This document shows positions 55,562-64,000 of a stretch of DNA of 64,000 nucleotides, piece by piece. The DNA lies in contig NC_088321.1 of assembly GCF_910592395.1 (NCBI RefSeq), forward strand, positions 13,022,001 through 13,086,000, given 5' to 3'. Made by a program: the position numbers and the translations under genes. The notes beneath the pieces were generated by a model. It saw nothing but the letters and a program-made list of their open reading frames with translations. It was not told the DNA's origin and did no database searches. The DNA comes from Lineus longissimus. Lineage: Eukaryota; Nemertea; Pilidiophora; Heteronemertea; Lineidae. Position 1 is the first letter of the stretch, and every line of letters starts with the position of its first letter.

Positions 55562-56605
55562 CCTTTTTCTAGCATTAAGTCACTTTGCCTGAAGGAATTA
55601 AGGCCTACCGTATTGCCTAATACGCCGTTTAAATTGTCTTTAAACAAAGCCCGCTCGCACCTTAGCCTAAATTCCGTTGTTTAACTGTCTTATCGAAGGG
55701 TTATGTGGGCAAAAATATTGATGCCATCGACCCCCACGAAACAGCTTGCATGAGTGTCAATAGGCCTAAACCAGCAGTGGTAAAGAAGAGTAAAAAATAT
55801 GCAAACGGAGATACATTGGAGATACAATATGTTTATTTCGTACATCAAATTGTACAGATTTACTGAACTGGTGGATTACATAACTTTGTGCGTGGTGCAA
55901 CGTGAACTAATGCATTTACGTACAGGCCTAGTGGCCTAAATAATGAACTGGTCATGGCACAATGTCCATCTCGGAGGTACATAAGAAAATTATAATTCGG
56001 TCAATTCCCCAAAGTCTCTCATTCTCAAAAAATCTCCAATCTGTTCAGCAATCCTGTGTTGTCCCTATCAATTTCTCTAAACATGTCTCAAGTATTGTGT
56101 ATGTGATCGCTATCCCAATCATATTTGTGAAAAAGCCAACAATGTAATTGACCCTTCGATGATGTAGATTTCAATTTGACTGTAAACAAATCGATATTCT
56201 ACTTTGAATTGCACATCCCTTGTCTATTAGTTTGGACAGATGTTCAATAGCGTAGATTTAAAGGTACGATATTCTCTAGCCAAGAGATATGATTTAACAC
56301 ATTTCTTTATTAATTTGGTATGTACTGTTATCAGTAGCTGACCAAACGATCAAATCTAAGAATCTTGACAAATTTACACAATTGTCCTCAAGTAGTGTCT
56401 ATTCCTAAAAGAATAATAGATGCCTTCCATATTACATTTTACCATCAGCATATTTCTTTAATGTTGCAGTAGGCCTAGACAACGTGTGATATGTGATGCC
56501 TAAGCCTATATTGAACCAGATTGCCATTAACATAGCACATCACTGCACATCTTGATAGTAGCGTATTATTTGGTTTGGTGAAGATAGATTCTGATTTGGA
56601 AGAAA
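55562..56605. other. Sequence upstream of exon D, nothing recognised
   Basis: AT-rich with no coding feature. No TATA element is obvious immediately before exon D (GTATTATTTGG lies about 40 bp upstream). Confidence 0.4.
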
Positions 56606-56690
56606 ATGGGTAACTCACAGGCTAAAGTTACTTTTGGATTAACTAAATTTAGGCGGGCTAAGATACTGCATGAATTCCGCACATTCTATG
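56606..56690 (+). CDS. Alternative first exon D: MGN-start, EF-hand-type helix
   Basis: Encodes MGNSQAKVTFGLTK followed by FRRAKILHEFRTFY, ending TAT-G before GTAAGA; phase 1. Start context AAA-ATG-G. MGNSQAK fits the myristoylation rule through Ala6, and the following Lys adds positive charge as in many myristoyl-switch proteins. The helix is the closest to the family consensus. The frame continues past the donor for ~64 codons by chance; the identical donor position in all relatives argues that splicing occurs here. Confidence 0.84.
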
Positions 56691-57657
56691 GTAAGAAATT
56701 CGCTTTCCTTATGCCTATCTTGCTTCATGTCGCGTATGGTTATATTGGAAATTTGATTGTCAACGTGTATGCCGCAGCGGATGCTTTGGCCGAGTCGATC
56801 AAGTCTCGTTCTTCTTCATTTCTGGTAATTGGTGCCCCGAGTTATCGCCATGATATACTTACTTACCTATCGCCTAGTTGATATGATCCTTGCTCGTTAT
56901 CATAAACTATTTGTTATTGACTATTTGAAATGAATTTCAACGAGTAAGCTTACTTGTTATGTACGTTATCAAATGTACATCGCATCGCTGTATTCATGTA
57001 CAATGTGCTGTGTCGGCATTATTTAGCCAGTTGAGACGCATCTGTTACCATGTGTAGCTATTACATGTAAGAGAGGCGTATTCTACAGATGCTCCTCAAC
57101 CGGTTAAGAGCATCGACACAGTATTTGGGGTAAGCTTACATTTTGAAAATCATACATGTATCAATGGTGTTTCTCCGCGTACGTAAAGTACACTCTTAAA
57201 ATAAAGTTTTTTTGAGCTTCTGAAAATACAGCCAACACTGGTATCCATCCCCAGGAGTTTTTCGGAGAAATGACTAACCCCTTAAGACGTTTGAGTTCGT
57301 ATAAAACCTCGAAGGGTGTTCATTTCCCTGAGAAACCTCTGCGGGGGCTTATTTGTCTCCCCAAAACTCTTGATTTTTAAGAGAGTATATATGAATACAA
57401 ATATGTGAGAGTGGCTGCCATGTGTTGTCGTATCATGCAAACATGCCATTAATCTAATGACAATCGTGTGTGACACATCGACTTGTATCAATGTCGAATC
57501 AACTGTTGCATCCAGTACTATTCATTGTGATGTGTCCATAGTGCATCATGCTCGTAGGCATTCTCACCAGTGAAATGATAACAGTCTGACAACGCGTTAT
57601 CGATCATTATCCGCCTTGCTCCTGTTTGCAAGAAAAGTATCCACTAAAGTAGTTGGA
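56691..57657. other. Sequence between exons D and E, nothing recognised
   Basis: Contains a TGTACATGTA-type palindrome-rich stretch (about 56940-57070) and no EF-hand loop or other exon I can identify. Confidence 0.4.
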
Positions 57658-57759
57658 ATGGGTAATACGCAATCACCTGGCTCCATTTGGAATAGGCCAT
57701 CTTTCGAATTGACTGGGGGCGAGCAAAACTGATGCACGAGTTTAGATTCTTTTGTAAGC
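57658..57759 (+). pseudogene. First exon E, frameshifted relic of the MGN family
   Basis: Begins ATGGGTAATACGCAATCACC (MGNTQSP), continues to SFELT, and then loses the FR pair. One base is missing relative to the family, so the initiating frame stops at TGA about 25 codons in. In the shifted frame the rest of the helix is plain (RAKLMHEFRFF) and runs into a GTAAGC donor. The last exonic G is also missing. Pro at position 7 violates the myristoylation rule that intact members obey. The exon therefore looks dead, and its decay shows which features selection keeps in the others. A base-calling error could explain the shift but not the Pro or the weakened donor. Confidence 0.75.
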
Positions 57760-58352
57760 TACATTTTTTTGTATTTACAGAGTGTAAGGTAAAGTCACGT
57801 GGTACAATTGTAGCCCCGATACAATGGGGCCGAGACTGCATGCTTCTACATCGAGCATATAATTGTCCCATATTGTGGCTCAACATTTTCGCTGTACATG
57901 ATCGAGTGAAAGGACCCGGGATAGAGTGTCTTGGATGCAAAAGATTATGTTATGAGCAGTTAATCTCTGAGTTATCGGCGGCTTTTGCCTATATAAGGAC
58001 AAATTCCTTAATCCGTCACCACAGGCCAGAGACGGGCAGTTTTTCCAGGGCAGGCATTTTAGACTGCTACACCGGTCTTTCCAAAAGTCGAGCAAAAGTA
58101 CCAACATACCTGCCCAATCACTAATAAGCAAAGACCAGATAACATGGCTTACCGGTTCTGATTACTGAAGGGCGCTAGAAAAAGCGAGACTTTCTCACCA
58201 ATAAAAGAACGCGTTTTATCTTCGAATTTGAAATGATTAAAAAAAAAAGACGGTATCTGTTGATATTGTACTTTATGTTATTTACTCAGATGGCTCAGGT
58301 GTGTGCTTTTCCCAATGCTCTGATACTGCCCGAGACAATACGATGGTACAGG
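57760..58352. other. Sequence between exons E and F
   Basis: A 130-codon frame starting within exon E (57732-58124) crosses the donor and has no domain; I treat it as chance. No other exon recognised. Confidence 0.4.
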
Positions 58353-58358
58353 TATAAA
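58353..58358 (+). promoter_or_regulatory. Putative TATA box for exon F
   Basis: GGTATAAATC lies 62 bp before the exon F ATG. The following CAGCACATACTATGCATAC resembles the sequence after the TATA word of exon G (GTATAAATGCCAGTACTATA), so the pair may share a promoter design. Confidence 0.5.
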
Positions 58359-58419
58359 TCAGCACATACTATGCATACTGTGGGGGACAAACATCCTGGG
58401 AGTGTCTCCTTCATTTGAA

Positions 58420-58513
58420 ATGGGAAATACCCAATGCGGAGTTCGAAAACGGGACTTTAAGCTGTCTCAATTCAGGAGGGCGAAAATTCTGAGCGAATTC
58501 CATTCTCTGTTTG
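58420..58513 (+). CDS. Alternative first exon F: MGNTQC start, EF-hand-type helix
   Basis: Encodes MGNTQCGVRKRDFKLSQ followed by FRRAKILSEFHSLF, ending TTT-G before GTGAGA; phase 1. Start context GAA-ATG-G. MGNTQCG passes the myristoylation rule with Cys6, which could also be palmitoylated; the following RKR adds a basic patch that would strengthen binding to acidic membranes. This is the only member with a GTGAG rather than GTAAG donor. A TATA-like word lies 62 bp upstream. Confidence 0.83.
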
Positions 58514-59063
58514 GTGAGAAATTTACCCTTTTTTTGTCAGAATTAACCCATTTCTGGACTTTCTGCGCATTCCTCCATGCTATACGGTTTCTCTCCTTCC
58601 GCTCCACCACATAATGTAAAGTGTGTTAAACCGTTCGTTCAAACAATGTATCATTTGGGATGAAATATTATGCAACTATATAGGAGAAAAAGTACAAGTA
58701 AAATATGCCCTTTTGTATTAATTGAATTACATATGTATTCACATGTAATTACATATTAATTAATTAAAACACACAATATCACTTGTGCATTTTCCTTGTT
58801 TATGTAAATTGAATATAGAGCAGAAAAATTTCGCGTGCAGGACATTTTCGCGAATTTCACGAGTAAGACACGATGGCGTAAATTTTCTGCCGCGAAATTG
58901 TTCTCTTCTACATTTCTTATTTGCATATATTACGAGCCATACGATTGTCTGAATTAAATGACCAATGTGGCAGGGAGTTGTATTCCTAATAAGAATATAA
59001 TCACGTAATACCATATTAGGCACACTTAGAACTTTTATTTAGTGGCCACATACAGTGCAGTAG
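58514..59063. other. Sequence between exons F and G, nothing recognised
   Basis: AT-rich, with a TTACATATTAATTAATTAA-type stretch near 58747. An 87-codon minus frame (58760-59023) has no domain. Confidence 0.4.
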
Positions 59064-59069
59064 TATAAA
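59064..59069 (+). promoter_or_regulatory. Putative TATA box for exon G
   Basis: AGTATAAATGCCAGTACTAT is placed about 106 bp before the exon G ATG and resembles the sequence upstream of exon F. Confidence 0.45.
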
Positions 59070-59169
59070 TGCCAGTACTATAGCTTAATCCTCATAGGCC
59101 TTTTTTTAAGAGCAGTTAAGACTTGCACTAAATGTTTTGACTTGAAGGAATACGTTTAGAGAATTCGTG

Positions 59170-59305
59170 ATGTGTTTTGAAGGAATTTTGCCTTTTAGTA
59201 TCCTTGGTCTCTTTGGAGGGATATTTCGAACGAGGCGAGAGTATGATGCCACATTGTCTGTGTTCAGGAGGCAGAAGCTAATGCACGAGTTTTATAACTT
59301 TATTG
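59170..59305 (+). CDS. First exon G: hydrophobic start instead of MGN
   Basis: The frame gives MCFEGILPFSILGLFGGIF, then RTRREYDATLSV, then FRRQKLMHEFYNFI, ending ATT-G before GTAAGC; phase 1. The helix and donor match the family, but the start does not. In place of Gly2 there is an 18-residue hydrophobic stretch followed by a basic RTRR, which could be a membrane anchor or signal-anchor. Alternatively, TTTTGCCTTTTAG at about 59200 is a fair acceptor, and the conserved part could be an internal exon fed by an upstream MGN exon I have not found. Helix homology is sure; the start is not. Confidence 0.65.
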
Positions 59306-59394
59306 GTAAGCGAACATGCAAGATACCTTTTGTAGAATGCGACCAATTAGACCAGTCAAAAGTTAGAGTTGTTGGTGTGACATTCATCATTATT

Positions 59395-59446
59395 TGTGAC
59401 CCGTCACAGCGAAACCAGGCGCCTGGTTTTGCTGTGACGGGTCACA
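59395..59446. repeat. 52-bp near-perfect palindrome after exon G
   Basis: TGTGACCCGTCACAGCGAAA and CCAGGCG are followed at once by the inverse CGCCTGG, TTTTGCTGTGACGGGTCACA. One mismatch, no loop. It lies 90 bp into the presumed intron. Probably a small MITE; it could form a cruciform. Confidence 0.9.
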
Positions 59447-60379
59447 TTTGTCATTCTCGCTGTACCACAGAATAACGTTGGCCCCACTCAATTTCAAGAG
59501 CAAACTGGGTGGAAAAATTTAAGAGTGTTGATGAAAAGGGACAACTTGGGCATGAGATATGTTAGGATTGTTTTGTTGGTAAAAATGGCCTGCAGCAGGA
59601 CTGTGATCTCTTCGGCCTACATGTCTGTTGATAGTGGTCTAAATGGGCGTGAGTGTGAAGGATAGGGATTTTTTGTGATTTTACTTATGTGTACTTCTAG
59701 TCACATAACGTACAACATCAGGCACCTATGATCAAGTCAGACCAGCTCCACTTTTCTCACTTTTGAGTGGACTACATAGGTACCGTTTTATTCACACTCG
59801 TGGTTTTTCTACCTTTATTTTTTGTCTCATGGCGTCGACTGAAAAATATCGATGACCATGATTTGACAGGCATTAATGACTGGTTATGTGACGCAATAGG
59901 GGTCGACCTTGATAAGGCCCTTCTTTCAAAATCAACATAATGGTAGTCGATCTTATGTACATGTACATGACTTTTCCCATTCACCCATATATGCGGTTTT
60001 GGGAGCTACATGACATACATGTAGTTGGTAATATAAAAGGCCAATTCAGAGAATGGCCAAATTGCATAATCTCACAGGGATAATTTGGGGTCATCTCGAT
60101 TTCGACACATATGTCACATAATTTGTAGCCATGTTTGCTAACATTGCGGAGTGTTGCCGTTCTGTGATGTTTGAGGGTTACATGCAATATTTCATAATTG
60201 GTATCACCAGGGAGAATTTATAGCACGGCCGTGTTAAAAATTCCCTGATATCGTCGACACGTTGGCATCCGGTGACATAATACCAGTGAAAGGTCGGTAT
60301 CGCCAACACGGGTGGTGATTTTTTAAAATACTGTTCAGTTTGTGGCTAGCATTGTAGGGGATTAAAAGTTACCAAGAAA
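59447..60379. other. Sequence between exons G and H, nothing recognised
   Basis: No coding feature with support. TTTTTTAAAATACTG at about 60320 could be a weak TATA-like element for exon H. Confidence 0.4.
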
Positions 60380-60539
60380 ATGGGCAACGCAAAGTCAAGG
60401 GATACAACCGAAAATGGTAACGCAAATTCGAGGGGAAAACCAGTAACGGGCAACGCGAATTCAAGAGATGATCCTAAGTTATTCGCGCTGTCTTCTTTTA
60501 GGAAAGGAAAGCTCATGCACGAATTCCATCATTCATTTG
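60380..60539 (+). CDS. Alternative first exon H: triplicated GNAxSR, EF-hand-type helix
   Basis: Encodes a 39-residue N-terminal region in which GNAKSR, GNANSR and GNANSR recur at residues 2, 14 and 25, then LSS and FRKGKLMHEFHHSF, ending TTT-G before GTAAGA; phase 1. Start context AAA-ATG-G. MGNAKSR fits the myristoylation rule, with Lys and Arg adding charge. The triplication looks like duplication of the lipidation-signal segment itself, lengthening the linker between membrane anchor and EF-hand body. It is the longest MGN exon (53 codons) and the last family member before the window end. No loop exon is seen in the remaining 3.4 kb. Confidence 0.83.
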
Positions 60540-61246
60540 GTAAGAGATTCTAATGAAGTTCCGCTTTACGCCTGTTTGGGTTAGTTGTGTATTTAGTTGA
60601 CCATTATAAGGTAGTTTACGGTTGGTCACCACCTGCTAGTGACTAAACACATTTGTCTTCAGTTGACAAACTTTTGTAATCAGCTTACCAGCAAGATCGG
60701 TTTATGAACTTAATTGGCCAGCTGACTGAACCAGTTTGACAAGTCCAGCCTGGTGTCTTGCTGGTCCGAATACTTTACAGAGTGATCTCTGGAGGCTTTC
60801 ACACGAAGTGCTACCTGCGGTGTCTGCAGATGATGCCTCGCTTTCGAGAGTTGTGCACCGGAGGTAATGGGTGTGATTATAATAATTATGAGACTTACAA
60901 ATGCATATAGCGCTAAATCCAACTGGTTTTATTAGTTCAAAGTGCTTCACATTCAAAGCGCTTCGCATCAGATCCAAATCCATATCACGAACATTCCCGA
61001 GTACTCGGCTTCGGCCTTACCCTGGAATGTACGTTCGATCCGTCATCCCAGCTTAAAGTTGATGTTGAATTATTGAGAAAAGCTCTGAAAATCGAGGCGC
61101 CTTCGTTGATGCTGTCCAAGTCAATTTTCCTATTAATGTTGTTGCTGTCAATTGTACAATTCATTGCCATTTACGAAACGCTCATCATTGAGTCTAGTTA
61201 CATTGTATATTACTTTCAAATAGCGTTTGCATTAGCAAACCATTAC
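60540..61246. other. Unassigned sequence downstream of exon H
   Basis: AT-rich with repeat-like GACTTACAAATGCATATAGC at about 60890, resembling 3' parts of LINE/SINE elements. A plus frame near 61020-61267 contains a hydrophobic run (IFLLMLLLSIVQFIAIYE) but no recognisable family. Confidence 0.35.
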
Positions 61247-61585
61247 AAAGTAGCTGCAGATATTTGATATGTCGAATGTACATGGACATGCCAATGTTCA
61301 CGTACACTACTAGTATGCCAATGTCCATGTACATGCCAATGTTCATGTACACTACGAGTATGCCAATATCCATGTACATGCCAATGTTCATGTACACTAC
61401 TAGTATTGAATATACAAAACAAGATATATCTCAGCTCATTTACAAAGTAGCTGCATATATTTGATATGTCGAATGTACATGGACATGCCAATGTTCATGT
61501 ACACCACTAGTATGCCAATGTCCGTGTACATGCCAATGTTCATGTACACTACTAGTATTGAATATACAAAACAAAATATATCTCA
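61247..61585 (+). repeat. CATGTACATGCCAATGTTC minisatellite in two blocks
   Basis: A 45-bp unit containing ATGCCAATGTCCATGTACAT and ATGTTCATGTACACTACTAG is repeated about three times (61270-61405). The array with its flanks (AGCTGCAGATATTTGATATG to ACAAAACAAGATATATCTC) is then duplicated ~190 bp downstream with fewer units. Frames on both strands are open because 45 is a multiple of three. Confidence 0.88.
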
Positions 61586-61618
61586 GCTCATTGGTTGATT
61601 AGCAATAGGGAAATTCTC

Positions 61619-61750
61619 AATGGGACAAACTGCAGATCATTTTGTCTCATCGTATTTCCCACTGGACCCCAGACTGTACTCTCAGCCATGCGATATTTCT
61701 TTCGAGCATCTTCCTCATTACAAGCTATGCAATGTTATCAAATTCAGCTG
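61619..61750 (+). other. MGQ-start open frame, not convincingly in the exon family
   Basis: ATGGGACAAACTGCAGATCA opens a 64-codon frame (MGQTADHF) that would pass the myristoylation rule (Ala6) and contains LPHYKLCNVIKFS before a GTGAGT at about 61751. The helix consensus is not met (no FRR, no HEF), so I list it only as a possible distant or decayed ninth member. Confidence 0.2.
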
Positions 61751-61814
61751 TGAGTGTGGTGTTTTAAATGAATTTTTGGGGGATATTTTTTTTGTTTACC
61801 GATGTCTTGTCTGA

Positions 61815-62141
61815 CGGATCAGCGCACATAGGGTATATGACAAACAATAGTACATGCGTTGTGCACATTCGTGAATCTCTTCCTTATATCTCGACCTTGA
61901 TACTGTGTATATGCAGTGCTTGATATTGCAAGTGCAGTTCTCACATAGTCATGATAGTCAAACAGTGACAGGCCTGTGCATTGAGTATTATGCATAGGCC
62001 TTGTCCATATAGGCGAAAATCAATTATTTCTATTGATTTCTTTATCGAGGCCGCATCTGCTTCAGGAATATTTTTTTAGTAAACATGGTAACTATATGCC
62101 CTGTTTCAGGATCAATGACATGAGAGCTATTTGATAGATTA
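61815..62141. other. Unassigned sequence
   Basis: Nothing recognised. Confidence 0.35.
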
Positions 62142-62370
62142 CGGGGTAACCATAAGCACCATCATTTGGGCTAGAAGGCTTGAAATCCTGAAGTCATTAG
62201 CTCTTTCAAAAAGAAATGAATGTCAATTTCAAGGGCGGAAGTCTGTTCTTCGTTTTCCAGAGAACAAACAGCCACCCTCGACATTGGCTTTCACTTCATT
62301 TTAAAGGCGTCCTAATTGCTAAAGATTTCAAGTTCTAGCCAAAATGGCGGTGTGTTATGATCAACCCATG
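62142..62370. mobile_element. MITE family 2, copy 3
   Basis: GGCTAGAAGGCTTGAAATCC on the left is mirrored by GATTTCAAGTTCTAGCC on the right, extending outward to GGGTAACCATAAGCACC and GTGTTATGATCAACCC. The loop contains GTTCTTCGTTTTCCAGAGAA, inverted relative to the copy at 48019. Confidence 0.72.
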
Positions 62371-64000
62371 ATTAAAGTTGTGTTACTATATAAGATTGTT
62401 TATCTTTTGTCACCTGCGCATCACGGGTAGCCAAACGGGTACATAATAATGTGCAGTTTGAAAAATAAGATTCTTCGTTCAGATTTTATCGAATATTCTT
62501 ACAAGTACTTTGTAACGATTGTACATGTACATGAACACAAAACAGAATAAGACCTTAACTGAGAATCAGTCTTAAGATTACGCAGGTCGATAATTCAGAT
62601 AAGATGTTTTATAAAATTCTCAGTTTTAAAATGAATTGAAACAGGCATTCCCGCCATTACATGCCGTATACTAGCAGCTCGGGTGGCCCTCGCCAATAAA
62701 AGGTGAACACAGGGGTTCGAGACGAAAGAACACGTTCCCATGTTCTTGGCATGTTGTCAGCAGTACTTGAGGATATGGGAGTCGAATACTGCATTTGATT
62801 ATTGTGAAAATCAGCACAGTTTTGTGGTTTTGCATGTACTGTACGCTGTATGTGAATTAGCACCATGTTGATGAAATGGTTCGGTCGGCTGTTTCGTGTG
62901 ACCATTACAGTACATTATAAAATGACTTCAGAGTATATGCGCCATGTGTGTTGAAATGACTTTCTCATAAAATGGCAACACATGTAAATAATTATAGTTT
63001 CGCTGGAAGGCAGAATCCCATCTCTTTAGGGTATGTAGTAGTGCAACCATCAACTTCCACTTCAATTCTTCTATCGCTAAACGTATCCATGTTTATGACG
63101 TAAATAATGTGGTCTGAATATTGGGCAACATGATTTCAAGCTCGCAGCTCGCAGCTCGCAGCTCGTAGCTCGCTGCTCGTAGCTCGCATTTTTTGTCATG
63201 AATTGGTCCAGAAGGCATGCTTTTCTGCCAAGTAATATCGAGATGGCCGTACTGTACACTATTCCTCCTTTCAAACACAGAAAAGCCAGCAAGCGTATAA
63301 AAGTACTTGCAAGCCCTTTTCAGCAATTGATTTTCAAAATCTGTGGGTATGAAATGACTGTTGAGTACGCAGTCGAGTAGATATCGAAAATGTCAAGGGG
63401 CACTGACCGTTTAACTCTAGAAATTTTGGAACAACACAGTCTCCTTCGATATTTGCAGCTTCTACAAATGAACTGTCGGCTCGTTCTATTTGCCACCTGC
63501 ACACAACGAGTTCCTCTTTATAATCAAACCAATGAAATTCGAAGCTACAACCAAGGAGCCTGCCGAACTTCAGGTCCAGGCCAAAAGTGGTCCTCACTGC
63601 AACCTGTGCGAAAGACCCCTCTTTAAAACCGCTGTCGCCATGAACCGACTGATGGCAACCACATGTTCATGGGCAGTACATCAGAACGTATGCGGTGGGC
63701 TGTGCGCTTGACGATCTAATCAGAACCCAGAACAAAAAGGCCATCTGCTCCAAATACGAAGAACGTAGTAGTTGTATCTACATGTATACAGGATGCAATT
63801 ATGGTATTGTGCTATGTCTTACGTCCCAAAGTGGGGTGCCGTTATGGTCTGACTTTGTTTGTGATTTATTTAGAGCCAACATGGCCTCCCTATTTGACGT
63901 ATTGTGCTCTTTTCGTCAACAGAACAGATACTTTGCAGTCATGTACCAATATACAAGTAGTTCCTATTAAGGAACTAGCCGAAACTATATCATGGTAGGC
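62371..64000. other. Unassigned sequence to the window end
   Basis: No EF-hand exon, domain or RNA gene recognised. A short GCTCGCA/GCTCGTA tandem run lies at about 63138-63188. Overlapping frames between 63334 and 63970 on both strands have no family I can name; CNLCERPLF at about 63597 loosely recalls a zinc-binding knuckle but lacks the rest of any motif. Confidence 0.35.

Noticed and set aside
56606-56881. 91-codon frame as a complete small gene starting at exon D
   Set aside because: Family similarity stops exactly at the donor shared by all relatives; the remaining codons match nothing.
57732-58124. 130-codon frame beginning in exon E
   Set aside because: It runs straight through the family donor site and has no domain; a chance frame overlapping the relic exon.
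61194-61491. MYMNIGMYMDIG-type repeat frames
   Set aside because: Translations of the 45-bp CATGTACATGCCAATG minisatellite on both strands.
61619-61750. Ninth MGN-type first exon
   Set aside because: It has an MGQ start and a possible donor but lacks the FRR...HEF helix; kept only as a low-confidence note.
63334-63970. Cluster of overlapping frames at the window end, one with CxxC
   Set aside because: No complete zinc-finger or other motif; frames overlap on both strands with no splice-bounded preference.

Overview
Eukaryotic nuclear DNA, most likely from a marine invertebrate. The window is AT-leaning and intron-like, with almost no long open frames. It is dense in short palindromic words such as TACATGTA and TAGGCCTA, which I associate with echinoderm, hemichordate, amphioxus and some lophotrochozoan genomes. 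Lineage assignment is inference only. There are no operons, CRISPR arrays or rRNA genes. No complete gene lies in the window.

Layout. (1) 1-797: no recognisable gene. (2) 798-5450: a 1.3 kb unit repeated head-to-tail about 3.6 times; each unit carries a broken fragment of basic transcription factor 3 (BTF3, nascent-polypeptide-associated complex beta). (3) 5451-21050: one continuous satellite block. Its basic unit is about 119 bp (80 + 39 bp), with a 2485-bp higher-order period seen in two separate places. It degrades into a 37/35-bp array and then a 42-bp array, all built on a GCTAACCC-type core. (4) 21.1-26 kb: a ZU5-domain exon on the minus strand, a foldback repeat, a LINE 3' end and several local duplications. 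(5) 26-47 kb: a transposon graveyard. It includes two non-autonomous DNA elements with recognisable target-site duplications (26834-27884 and 38372-39197), a rearranged segmental duplication (29.1-31.0 kb versus 34.9-37.1 kb) lying partly inside a 4.5-kb inverted repeat, several hairpin MITE families, a tRNA-like fragment, and one 268-codon open frame with 13-residue repeats.

(6) 47.85-60.54 kb, all on the plus strand: the most interesting part. Eight short, related exons are scattered over 12.7 kb. Seven begin with MGN and fit the N-myristoylation rule, the frameshifted one only imperfectly at residue 7. All then have a variable linker and a conserved amphipathic helix close to FRRAKLLHEFxxFY. 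All but one end at a phase-1 GT(A/G)AG donor after the first base of a G-initial codon. One copy is frameshifted, and one has replaced MGN by a hydrophobic start. I see no EF-hand loop exons between them. The simplest reading is a cluster of alternative first exons, each with its own promoter, all splicing to shared downstream exons outside the window. The helix resembles the first helix of sarcoplasmic calcium-binding protein/calexcitin-type EF-hand proteins, where the next residue would be the Asp that opens the calcium loop. If so, the locus would make one calcium sensor with a menu of lipid-anchored N-termini, organised like a protocadherin-style variable-first-exon cluster.

(7) The introns and intergenic stretches of that cluster hold two LINE fragments, a nested LINE insertion, a 71-bp-arm hairpin, a 52-bp palindrome and at least three copies of one MITE family. 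(8) 60.5-64 kb: minisatellite and unassigned sequence.
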